Part shown: in pieces, positions 24,001 to 33,165 of the stretch
Numbering within the stretch: the first letter of the stretch is position 1
Layout of the letters: the number at the start of each line of letters is the position of its first letter
From: Mycteria americana
Lineage: Eukaryota; Chordata; Aves; Ciconiiformes; Ciconiidae
Assembly: GCF_035582795.1 (NCBI RefSeq)
Contig: NC_134379.1
Location: 1,736,001-1,800,000 of the forward strand
Reading direction: 5' to 3'
Length of the DNA: 64,000 nt
The notes under the pieces: model-generated
Databases searched by the model: none
Seen by the model: only the letters and a program-made list of their open reading frames with translations
Told to the model about the DNA's origin: nothing
Position numbers and translations under genes: made by a program

Positions 24001-27000
24001 TGTCACTTTTCTTAAAGTAGCTAACTTTTCATTGTAGAGGATTATCCATACTGACTCGGGCCCAACACTTCCGCTATGGTATCTGGTCTCTGACAGTACG
24101 TGGTGGCAGATGCCAGTGGAAGAGTAGAAGTGACAGGGCTTGCACAGACATCTCTTCATCACCCTGCACGGCTGTCCAGGGACTCTGTAGTCTAATGGGC
24201 ATGATAGCCTGGCTTACTCTCCTATGAATTTGTCTACTCCCTTTCTAATCTAATTAACTTGTTTAAAAATTGCTAAAACTTGGTATTTCATAGCTGAATG
24301 AAAAATGCATGTAGCATGCTTTAAAAAAAAAAAAGTGGTGGGAGATTAGGAAGACAGAGTAGCCTTTACCAGGCCTGGTTTTGTCCCATTGTGTGTTTGT
24401 GTCATTCTACAAGATATGAAGATGGATCTGTCCAAGTGAGCTGTGCTTTCTGATCTGTACCTACCTTGACTTATCACAGACCAGCTGAACTCTGCACTGG
24501 GCCAGCATTGCCTTGTATTTATCCTGCCTGGCGCTATGCTACAGGAACTGGGATCGTGGGTGAAATAAGCCACGGAGAACGAGGGTGGTTGATTTACGTT
24601 TCTCTTCCTGACTCTTGCTTTCTTGTCTTTCATAAAGGAATTAGTTGGCCGCTTGATCGGAAAGCAAGGAAGATACATGACCTTCTTGAGGCAAGCGTCT
24701 GGTGCCAAAATTTATGTCTCAACACTGCCTTATTTCCGTGACTCCCAAGTCTGTCACATCGAAGGTAGGTGGAATGTCCCTTTATTCATGGTCTAATATG
24801 TAGCTTGGGGGCCTTAATTAGATGGGCAAGGGATTTAAACAGATTTAGTGGCTTCATGAGTCCAGTGCTTTACAAAAATTTTCTGCTCAGTGCTGTTACA
24901 GTAGAGGTGTATGCCAAGTGGCCTGTGCCTTGGCATGTGAACCCTCAGTTCTAGAGGTGAGAATGCATTTTAACATCTTTGGCTGCTGTAGTTTGACCAA
25001 CACCTTTTGCAGGATCACTTCAGGCTTGAAGGAGGAACTAGGGTATGTGTATCGGCAAATGCAGTCTTGACTGTGAAGGATGTTAGATTAATTGTGGCTG
25101 AAAGATAACTGCCAGTGAATCGGGTTCATACTGGAGGCTAAAGCTGTTGAAACTGAGGCCTGGCAGTCTGAGTTGCTCATGTTGGTCTGATACCAAGTGA
25201 CATGGCCAACCTATTAAAACTTAATTTGTTGATGTAGTGCAGAAGGCTTCTGGTAGCTATATTGCTTCACGTGGTGGGGCTGTCCTCAGCATATCTGTGC
25301 TACAGACTTTCTGTGGGATTTTTGTCTTCCAGGCTCCTCGCATCAAGTAGAAAAAGTACTGAGCCTGATTGGCAAGAAGTTCAAAGAGCTGTGTCTCACC
25401 AACATCTACGCTCTACCTCCACCAACACCACTGACGCTTCATTCCCTCCTTATGACTGCCTGGGTAAGTCCCAGCTTGCTGGCTATGCTGATGTCAGGCT
25501 GGAAGGCTGTCGGTGGTCGCTGCTGTTGTAGTATGCTATATCCATGTGGCTGGTTCACAGATGCCCTCAAAAACAGTTTGGTTTTGTGTGGCTATCTGTT
25601 ATCCAGCTTGTGTAACTGTTACAGATCAGATTTATCTACCTTTTCTTCCACTACTGTTTCCATTCTGCCTGAGCTGAGAAATGTAGAATCATAGAATCAT
25701 TTAGGTGGGAAAAGACTTTTAACATGGAGTCCAACCGTTACCCTAACACAGCCAAGTCCACCACTAAACCATGTCCCGAAGCACCACATCTCCACGGCTT
25801 TTAAATATCCCCAGGGCTGGTGACTCCACCACTTCCCTGGGCAGCCTGTTCCAGTGCTTGGCAACCCTTTTGGTGAAGGAATTGTTCCTAATACCCAGTC
25901 TAAACCTCCCCTGGCGCAACTTGAGGCCATTTCCTCTCATCCTATGGCTTGTTACTTGGGAGAAGAGACCGACCCCACCTCGCTACAGCCTCCTTTCAGG
26001 CAGTTGTGGAGAGCGATGAGGTCTCCCCTCAGCCTCCTCTTCTCCAGGCTGAACAACCCCAGGTCCCTCAGCCGCTCCCCATCAGCCTTGTGCTCCAGAC
26101 CCTTCCCCAGCTCCGTTGCCCTTCTCTGGACACGCTCCAGCCCCTCAATGTCTCTCTGGGAGTGAGGGGCCCAGCACTGAACACAGCGTTCGAGGTGCGG
26201 CCTCACCAGTGCCGAGTGCAGGGGATGATCACTGCCCCAGTCCTGCTGGCCACACTATTGCTGATACAAGCCAGGATGCCATTGGTCGTCTTGGCCACCT
26301 GGGCACACTGCTGGCTCGTGTCCAGTTAATTTCGGAGTTGCACGTCTGGCCGGGTAGGCTTTTACCTGCAGACTAGATGTTTGCCTAAGGAAATAACACT
26401 TCAGTCTGGAGCAGAGTCGACTGTCTGCCCCCTCTGCTTAAGGGCCACCTGCTGTGAGGTCAAAATGCCGCACTGCTCTGTTGCCATTACTGGTATTGTC
26501 CCGAAATCCTGAAGCTGGTCTTCTCAAAATGGTTCGCTTCCTTATGGTATTTAATTACACTTAAAGGAGGTTTTCACATCAGTGTTTCCCAGAGGAGTTT
26601 TCAGGCTGCTTCTGCTATATGGATACTTTAAAACATTTCTTTGCTTACATTGGGCGTCTTGAATCTATAAAGTAACTGTGCACAGCACTGTCTCCATGGA
26701 TGTGAAGACAGGCTTTGTTCTGGAGAAGTGAATTTATGCTGGGAAATTAAAGGCATTTTAGATGTATTCCGAGCACAGTAATGCTCAGAAGCTGCCCAAC
26801 ACAATGGCTCTCTAGCAGCCAGGGCAAATTACTTTGGAAATGAAACCTCTGTGACAAATCTTGGACAATCCCTGTGAAGATTGCCTTGATGTTTAAAAAC
26901 CCCGTGGGCAGGGAATCCTTGCAAGGTGCACTGTGGTGATAGTGCAGCATGACTCGCCCTGCATCATTTCTGACTCTGCTCGCTGATCTCTTGGGTAAAA

Positions 27001-30000
27001 AAGTTTTCCAGCTGCTCTGTGCCGATAGTCTTTTTGTGTAGAAGATGGGCCTCACCCCGAGTCTGATTTCCTTTAGAACAGCATGGAGTAACAGTGAGTA
27101 GCTTTCTGCTCCTGATCCAAAGCAGCCTTTGGAAGTGAAATACCAGAGCGCCAGGGCTTTTCCACCCGTGGCTGTCAGCCTCAGGAGTGGCTGGTGGAAC
27201 ATGGAGTTGCTGTGAACGAAGCTTGTGTCGCAATGAACACTAATGAGAATGTCTTTCCTCCGCGTGACAGCTGTTCCTCCCAGATGGAGTCACCGTAGAG
27301 GTGGTCGTGGCAAACCAAGTCGATGCAGGGCACATGTTTCTACAGCAGCATACGCACCCCACTTTCCATGTCCTGCGTAGCCTGGACCAGCAGATGTATG
27401 CCTGCTATTCTCAACCTGAAATTCCAACCCTGCCAACTCCAGTGGAAGGCAAGTAACTTGGTGGCTCACAAATTGTTCAGTTGAGAAGCTTCTTCTAGGG
27501 TCGTGCAAAAGCCTGATGCCCCCAAGTTAGGCTTGGGAAGCTTCCCAGTGGATGAGAATGTGATAGTTCACTTGTCACTTCATCTTCTTTTTTTAAGCTG
27601 CTGCCAGAGCACAGATGTTGCTCTACTCTTCCTTACCTCACTCATCCCTGGAGTACCTCCCCAGCCACTTAGTTGCATGTTGAAATTCAGAATGAGATAA
27701 ACTGAGACAGACTATTTCTAATAAACTTGGCATCTGGTGTATTTTTGCTGACAAAGTGTGGAACTAATCCCAGATCTTCATAGCATCGCTGTCTGCACAC
27801 GGTGTAAACTGGAGGGTGCATCACATGGAAGGGGTTATTAGCGTTACATGGCTTTCCTTTCTGGAGACGGACCTCGCTGTTAGTGACCAAAGGCTGGGAG
27901 GCAACTGGATACCTGTGTAGAACAGCGTGGTAGTGGCAGACAGAGACTTGAGAGTAAAACCCCCCTCTCCTGTGTCCCAGCTGCAGGCCTTGTCTGATGG
28001 GGGTATAGGTGGTCTTGAAAGAAGACGGAAGCAGCATAGGAAATGCTGTTGATTCTCAGAGATAACTGTGCAGCTCTACTAATGTCTGAAGTCCTGATTT
28101 CTGGAAATCACTTATACTGAGCCTTTCTTCTCGGTACTCTTATGTTTTGCAGTTGGTATTATATGCGCGGCTCCAGGCCTGGATGGGGCATGGTTACGGG
28201 CTCAAGTTATCAGCTACTTCGAAGAGACCAATGAAGTGGAGCTCAGATACGTGGACTATGGAGGATATAAGAAAGTGAAGATCGACACACTCAGACAAAT
28301 CAGGTCTCTAGCTCCTCTTCCATGGCCTGAGGCCATATCTGGCTTGAATCGTCATCAGAGGCATCCATATCGTTTGAATTGCTTATAGGTTTTTCCGTAG
28401 CTGAAGTGGGAAATGGTAGAAAGGTTTGTCTCAGCAGTGGGTACGGATTCCTTGGGAGCACAGCAAGCTCTTGCAGGGCTTTTTTGAAGGGGAGGGGAGA
28501 GGAAATTGCAACTTCTGTGACTTCAGTGTGGAAGCTGAGCAAAAGGATGCCTTCAGGAGGCCCCAAAGTGTAGTTAATTGAAGAGCTAGGAATAGGATTC
28601 AGATTCTCTATGTCCCAGCCCCAGTGGCTGGGAGAGCTGTATCGGATGAGGGTTTTCTTACACAAGGCCATTAAATACTTGATTGTGCCCCAGAGGTGGG
28701 AGAGAAGCCGTACAGCCTCCATTATGGAGGTGGGTTTTGCTTGGAGCCCAGTCCAACTTGGCACTCTAATCAGACAATTTATTGCTGCTGCTTAGATTGC
28801 TAGGAGAATAGTCTGATTTCTTTTCTTGACTGTCATCAGTTTTAAACTGAATTCCTGTTAGAGCAATTGATTAATCAATGTCACCTTAAAGAATACAAGA
28901 GTAACTCAAAGCCATGTTCTTATTCTGATTGATTCTCTCTTCTTTAAGGTCTGATTTTTTATCACTACCTTTCCAAGGAGCAGAAGTTTTACTAGACAAC
29001 GTGGTGCCACTTCCAGGTAATGGAGCTCTCGATGTACTGTTGGTGCTCCTCCTGCAGGTTTAAATGGATGCCAGCTGTGTACAAGCGATGATTCTGTCTA
29101 AACTTTCTCCCTCCTATTGCAAGCGCAGCCTCTGATGTGGCTAGAGCAAGGATGGGAGAAATTGTATTTTATTCTTCTGAATGTGCTAGCCTAGCATAAC
29201 CTGTCAGACTCCAGGGGAAAGATGATAAATGTCCAGGCTTTTTTCCGCATGGAGGAGAGAATGAATTACTTTCCTAAACAGCAAGTTGGCAGGACTGGCA
29301 GGGTATAGGTGAAGTAGTTGTAACTACTCTGCCGCCTTCTGTCATAGAGTAGCTGTAAATGCAAACTTAGTTTTTAATCTGCTAGACAAATATCTGACGC
29401 ATTCCTACTAAAATGACTGATGTGTATAGTTCTGTGTTCAAAAGACTACCCTCCAAGCACAGGAAGAATGTCAGTCACTGCCTAGAAATGCTTTCTAGTT
29501 TGCTCTTTTTCCTTTTCTAGTGGTGGTAGAGATGCATGTTGTACCGGTGTCTAAAAAGCTGCCCTGCTGGGTGCAGAAGGGGTGGCTGTAGGAGCTCGGG
29601 GTCAGGCCAGGTTTCACCCCTGGGGTTTGTGGCTGGCAGGACTCCAGAGGTACGGGCCCTGCCAAGACTGTAGATGGATGGCAAGGTTTAAGCTGCTGGC
29701 AGAAGTCAGTGTTTTGCATGTTCCCTGAGGTAGTCGACCTCCTTCATGTAAGGAGTTCACTTGCTGCTGGAGATGGTCTCAGGGTGGGGAGCACAAAGGA
29801 GAAACTCTACTTTGCAGCAATTTGGTAGGAAATAAGCAACTTTCCTCCAAAATGAAAACACTTAGGTCCAGTCTGCAGTGTAGATTGTAACTGTATTGCC
29901 TGGGACACAAGGGTTTCCTGCTGCATTGCGGGTGTGGAGTTAGCAACAGTACCCGCGTAAGCTGGGCAGGCTGAGGGATTTGAGCTGCCAGCGCTTGCAG

Positions 30001-31598
30001 AGTGCATTTGGCACCGTTCGGGTGCCAGCCAGCCTGCGGTACAAATGCTTTTAAGTTCCCATTTACAGTATTGCACTCTGTGCAGGGCCAGTAAAGTCCT
30101 GAGGCCCCTGAGCTTAGTTTATTAAGAATCAAAATACTAATGGCAGCTCAAAGGTACTGCAGAAGTATACTTTCCTGTCTTTTAAAGCCTCCTAATTCAT
30201 CAGCCACTTATGTTCACATTAACTTAGCTAGTGGCTTTAGAAAGCACTTCATCCTTCCCTTCAGCAACACAGCAGGCATAATACTTGTGTGATCTCCAGC
30301 TTAATAGACTGGTTTCGGCAAATGCCTACAGCAACAGTAGGTGAGGATTCTCTGGCCTAACTTATGTAGGAGGTCAAACAAGATTAGCTTAATAGTCCCT
30401 TCTGGCCTGTAAAGCCTGTGAATATCTCATTTGTTTTCTCCTGCTCTTTTCTTTCCAAAGACGAGGATCACTTTTCATCCGAAGCTGATGCTGCTGTTAG
30501 TGAGATGACCAGAGGCGCAGTCCTCGTGGCGCAGGTACGTGAGAGCTGTCTGGAAAAGTCGTGTTGCTGATTTGACTGCTGCCGTTATCCTCTCTGCCCC
30601 CCAGCGTACTCTGTGTGTTAAAATCAAAAACAAAGGCAGAGCCTGTAAGCCTGGCTGCTGGGCAGGGTTCTTGTTGAGAAGTCTTGGTGCCGAGAACTTC
30701 CTCGTGTAGCATCAGCACCGCTCAGGACTGCGTGGCTGGGAAGGGATGGGTATTCCCTCTCGTTACCGATGCGGGCAGGGAGGAAGGGCACCTGAATGGG
30801 CTGACAGAGCACCAAGTGGCCTCTTGTCCAGCGGATCGAGTACTCACCTGGGTCTGCACCGCTTTGCCAGTCTCAACTGTCTTTGCAACGCTGCTGTCTG
30901 GGGTCTGGCCTCTGGCTGGCCAAGTAAGGCTTCTGGCATTGTCCCAAAGGCTTCTGCGTGCAGTGCCTGACCTCAGTGAAGAGGCCCTTACCTCTCTTGA
31001 AGTGCTCCCAATAGTGGCTGTAGCTCTCCACGTAAGTTAATTGGGACGAGTGGGAAGCTGATAGCATTTGTGATGCTCAATCTCATAGCTTCCTTCAGTT
31101 TCAGGCAGTGCCCAAATGCATCGCTAATTCTAGCAAGGGCATGGATTTGAGCGACTAGAGCAAACTTGCCGGCAGGGTGTCCCAGCTGCCTGGTGGCGGT
31201 AGCTACGTTTCCTCTAGCCCACACATAAGTCTAAGTATGGAGTACCTGATGTGCAGTGAATGATGCTAGCCTTGCATCCTCCGTGGCTCAGACCAGACCT
31301 GCTGCTCGCTAACGTTTCTCTGTTTCCAGGTCACAAATTATGACAGTGCAACAGGTCTGCCGCTGATACAGCTGTGGAACTTGATGGGAGACGAGGTGCG
31401 TATGTTGACATACCTATTTTTTCAGCACTGTTAGAGTTGATGATTATGCAGACTTTTTAGTGTTGATCAGGAACTTGCTGATGTTTCTTGCTAGTGGTTT
31501 GTTCACCTTTCTACTTTTTTTTTTTCACCTCCCTTTAGGTGGTGTCAGTGAACAGAACTCTGGTGGAAAGAGGATTTGCTCAGTGGCTCGACTACTAG
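18188..31598 (+). CDS. AKAP1: AKAP1, mitochondrial A-kinase anchoring protein 1 (complete, ten coding exons)
   Basis: Scaffold that tethers protein kinase A, and through its KH domain mRNAs, to the mitochondrial outer membrane. Joining 18188-21053, 23096-23229, 24638-24764, 25333-25463, 27271-27448, 28153-28303, 28949-29016, 30461-30534, 31330-31395 and 31539-31598 gives an unbroken 1284-residue frame with consistent phases. Order: signal anchor (residues 1-30, [15 protein letters not shown] then a hydrophobic stretch), acidic Ser-rich region, RII-binding amphipathic helix (about 313-337), five ~101-residue repeats (333-834), KH domain (about 990-1065, GKQG loop at 1008-1011), Tudor domain (about 1140-1200, YVDYGGY at 1178-1184). 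Human AKAP1 is 903 residues; the excess is roughly accounted for by four extra repeat copies. The start has A at -3 and G at +4, with an in-frame TAA at 18167-18169. Identity rests on readable similarity to the family ends and domains. Confidence 0.95.
19184..20689 (+). repeat. coding tandem array: five ~303-bp units within AKAP1 exon 2
   Basis: Units begin at 19184, 19487, 19790, 20093 and 20390, with lengths 303, 303, 303, 297 and 300 bases, all multiples of three, so the frame is kept. Each encodes EEVLSG, an RICQAA segment, [17 protein letters not shown] and the basic [12 protein letters not shown] (units 1-4 intact, unit 5 altered). Unit 1 overlaps the C-terminal edge of the PKA-binding helix, and the helix core itself is not repeated. 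Units 4 and 5 share a one-codon loss near their start. The high similarity between units suggests recent duplication or homogenisation. Confidence 0.97.
21054..23095 (+). other. AKAP1: AKAP1 intron 2
   Basis: GTAAGG donor, CTTGTAG acceptor. It holds no gene or recognised repeat. Two ATTAAA hexamers at 21898-21903 and 21905-21910 could in principle end a short transcript that retains the start of this intron. Confidence 0.85.
23096..23229 (+). CDS. AKAP1: AKAP1 exon 3: linker and start of KH domain
   Basis: 134 bases, residues 956-1000. The frame after the shared Gly codon reads [12 protein letters not shown] and ends [10 protein letters not shown], the conserved entry into the AKAP1 KH domain. 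Acceptor TTGTAG at 23090-23095, donor GTAACC at 23230. The N-terminal part of the exon is a Ser-rich linker. Confidence 0.93.
23230..24637 (+). other. AKAP1: AKAP1 intron 3
   Basis: GTAACC donor, CATAAAG acceptor. It contains a run of 12 A near 24322. Nothing else could be recognised. Confidence 0.85.
24638..24764 (+). CDS. AKAP1: AKAP1 exon 4: KH domain core with GXXG loop
   Basis: 127 bases, residues 1001-1042 plus one base. It encodes [20 protein letters not shown]; the GKQG motif is the nucleic-acid-gripping GXXG loop of KH domains, so the RNA-binding capability looks intact. Donor GTAGGT at 24765. Confidence 0.95.
24765..25332 (+). other. AKAP1: AKAP1 intron 4
   Basis: 568 bases, GTAGGT donor and TTTGTCTTCCAG acceptor. 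No embedded feature was seen. Confidence 0.85.
25333..25463 (+). CDS. AKAP1: AKAP1 exon 5: end of KH domain
   Basis: 131 bases, to residue 1086. It encodes [20 protein letters not shown], the last KH helix, followed by the proline-rich linker [18 protein letters not shown]. Donor GTAAGT at 25464 (perfect consensus). Confidence 0.94.
25464..27270 (+). other. AKAP1: AKAP1 intron 5, interrupted by CR1
   Basis: Runs from the GTAAGT donor to CGTGACAG, an acceptor with a short pyrimidine tract. It contains CR1 copy B in antisense orientation (25685-26335). The rest shows nothing recognisable. Confidence 0.85.
25685..26335 (-). mobile_element. CR1 retrotransposon fragment (copy B), 5'-truncated
   Basis: Starts with AGAATCATAGAATCAT on the + strand, the reverse complement of the CR1 3' terminal repeat. 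The minus strand (25952-26206) reads the CR1 reverse-transcriptase end, including [20 protein letters not shown] and [19 protein letters not shown]. It lies antisense in AKAP1 intron 5. It shares boundaries and subfamily markers with copy A; about 165 bases (26003-26171) are almost identical to copy A while the rest is clearly more diverged. It is inactive: no full ORF2 and no 5' part. Confidence 0.93.
27271..27448 (+). CDS. AKAP1: AKAP1 exon 6: linker between KH and Tudor domains
   Basis: 178 bases, residues 1087-1145 plus one base. It reads [20 protein letters not shown] and continues to LPTPVE, a conserved extended-Tudor segment. The exon must end GAAG at 27448 to keep the next exon in frame, which places a GC rather than GT at the donor. 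The GT four bases further on (27453-27454) would shift the frame and abolish the Tudor domain. Confidence 0.93.
27449..27454 (+). promoter_or_regulatory. AKAP1: non-canonical GC splice donor (AAG/GCAAGT)
   Basis: The sequence GAAG|GCAAGT matches the usual form of GC-AG introns, in which the rest of the donor is near-perfect to the U1 consensus. The acceptor is TTTTGCAG at 28145-28152. The protein frame demands this junction: Val is formed by G from exon 6 plus TT from exon 7. Confidence 0.88.
27449..28152 (+). other. AKAP1: AKAP1 intron 6 (GC-AG)
   Basis: 704 bases from GCAAGT to TTTTGCAG. No embedded feature was recognised. Confidence 0.85.
28153..28303 (+). CDS. AKAP1: AKAP1 exon 7: Tudor domain core
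   Basis: 151 bases, residues 1146-1195 plus two bases. It encodes [20 protein letters not shown] and [16 protein letters not shown]; the aromatic Tyr/Tyr positions around YVDYGGY are those expected to line the Tudor binding cage. The donor at 28304 reads GTCTCT, weak at positions +3 to +6. Confidence 0.94.
28304..28948 (+). other. AKAP1: AKAP1 intron 7
   Basis: 645 bases with a weak GTCTCT donor and a TTCTTTAAG acceptor. A 154-codon antisense frame (28300-28764) crosses the donor and much of the intron; it matches nothing recognised and is not called as a gene. Confidence 0.8.
28949..29016 (+). CDS. AKAP1: AKAP1 exon 8
   Basis: 68 bases, to residue 1218 plus one base. It reads [20 protein letters not shown], the conserved strand-helix segment after the Tudor barrel. 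Donor GTAATG at 29017. Confidence 0.94.
29017..30460 (+). other. AKAP1: AKAP1 intron 8
   Basis: 1.4 kb from GTAATG to CTTTCCAAAG. Nothing recognisable inside. Confidence 0.85.
30461..30534 (+). CDS. AKAP1: AKAP1 exon 9
   Basis: 74 bases, to residue 1243. It encodes [20 protein letters not shown] then LVAQ, matching the FSPEADAAMSEMT-type segment of the family. Donor GTACGT at 30535. Confidence 0.93.
30535..31329 (+). other. AKAP1: AKAP1 intron 9
   Basis: 795 bases, GTACGT donor and GTTTCCAG acceptor. No embedded feature was recognised. Confidence 0.85.
31330..31395 (+). CDS. AKAP1: AKAP1 exon 10
   Basis: 66 bases, 22 codons (residues 1244-1265), reading [20 protein letters not shown] then DE. 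Donor GTGCGT at 31396. Confidence 0.93.
31539..31598 (+). CDS. AKAP1: AKAP1 exon 11, C-terminus and stop
   Basis: Acceptor CCCTTTAG. It encodes [19 protein letters not shown] and the TAG stop at 31596-31598. The human protein continues a few residues further after this point, so the bird tail is slightly shorter. The exon goes on as 3'UTR. Confidence 0.93.
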   Translation: MVSVNRTLVERGFAQWLDY

Positions 31599-32369
31599 CA
31601 ATGTCCTAGATGCCTCGACAACTCTTACCGCAGAGAAAAACAAAAGAAGAAATCTTGTTTTGCACTGTTACAATTTGGTTTGGCAACCTCTCAAGAGTCT
31701 TGTTTACACCTGAGTGTGGAGTTTTGTGGTCCATTGAAACTCATTTTGCTCAACTGTTACCATTTCACTAGAAACACATACCTCATCTCAGTGAGAGGCG
31801 GGGTGTTAAAAGCCATAATGACAAATACTGTAGCTTTAAAGCAAAAAATCCTCCCTGGCCTCTACTCAAAAGTTGAATGGAAAAAGCCGTAAAACCTTGG
31901 GGCTTGGTTGAAGCTAGCAAATGCCCCTGAAACATTAACTGTGGCTGCATTTTTGTCCAAGATGTATAATGCCCCATGAACTCAGTGTCTGCTTTTCCTA
32001 AAAGTTACATTGGTTGTCCTTTTTTAACAGGCTCTGCCTATGAAATTAATGAATGTTATTAAGGAATTTAATGTTCAGTTATGGATTTTTCTATATTGTG
32101 CCACTAACCTGCACAAACAACATTCATCTTGTGTCTTCCTTATGCCAGGAGGTAAATGAATTGCATTCGTTGCACTTACTGTGGCACATGTCTCACTGCG
32201 GTCATGCTTTTTAGGCTTGATATGCTTAAGGAAGAAAGCTGCTCTGTGCAGACGCTTGAAGTGCAGGATATGTTACCACTACAATTTTTGCTCTGAAATG
32301 TTATGTATTTAAAAAAAGAACTGATTGCCAAGCCCAATTGTAGTTTATATTTTTCTAGCTGTGCAAGTC

Positions 32370-32377
32370 TGTAAATA
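32370..32377 (+). promoter_or_regulatory. Pumilio response element candidate (TGTAAATA)
   Basis: An exact match to UGUANAUA in the AKAP1 3'UTR, in an AU-rich context. Pumilio proteins bind this site to repress or localise mRNAs. Short motif; function inferred. Confidence 0.4.
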
Positions 32378-33141
32378 TATATAAAAAAATTGTAATATTT
32401 TGTACAAGAAAAACACTGGAAACAAAGGGAACTTTACAGAAACTTTTTCACACCAAAATGTCCTATGTAGGTAGAACTGGTTTGGAGTGCATTAGGGTAG
32501 CTGACATACTTGGAGCATCTGAATGTTGGGAGTGTTTCAGCTCTGCTGTATACAGGATTAGTATTCCCTTAGATTGCTGTCTGGTTTGAATTGTGATCAC
32601 TGCATTCTTTGCGATGTTGCTGTACAGATCTGTTTAAAAGAAAAAAAAAAGTAACAACTTGGCATTAATATTGCAGTGGTGTGCTCTCAATTTTTTTTGC
32701 TCCTTTTTAGATTTCTATTACATATTTAAAATTTTTCTCAAGTAATTTAAGCTGACTTAATACTCTTTAAACACATGCCCTCTAATGTATATCATTTTAG
32801 ATATGTATTGAGCTGGGATTTATTGCTGGCAGAGAAGATACTTGCCAGGAAAATGTTGATGTAGTCAGTCCTCAGAAGTTTTTTCAGGTGGATTCAAGGA
32901 TGTCCTTACATCCTATGAGCTAACATGTCAGTGCATCACACATTTGGATAGTTGCCTACAAAAGCATTTGGTCCAATCTCTTCTGATACGGTATGGTTAT
33001 ATCCTTTTTTTTTTGAGTTCTCCTATTTGGTGCTTATGACTTAATGTTCATGTTTGCAATAACATCCAATGAAAACTAAATTTGGTAACTCAGTTAAATC
33101 TATAAAACATATATCCTCTTGGATTGTTTCTTTCCATTTCA

Positions 33142-33147
33142 ATTAAA
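33142..33147 (+). terminator. AKAP1: candidate AKAP1 polyadenylation signal ATTAAA
   Basis: The commonest variant hexamer, about 1.5 kb after the stop codon, with a TGTGATG-type stretch some 30 bases downstream. No AATAAA occurs between the stop codon and this point. Confidence 0.4.
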
Positions 33148-33165
33148 GCTCGAATTTTAAGCCAT

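Larger units (their letters stand above)
31599..33165 (+). other. AKAP1: AKAP1 3'UTR (3' end approximate)
   Basis: AT-rich sequence after the stop with no further open frame. It includes a Pumilio-type element at 32370-32377 and U-rich stretches. The first reasonable poly(A) signal is ATTAAA at 33142-33147; an AATAAA at 33942-33947 is an alternative. The end is therefore inferred. Confidence 0.55.
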
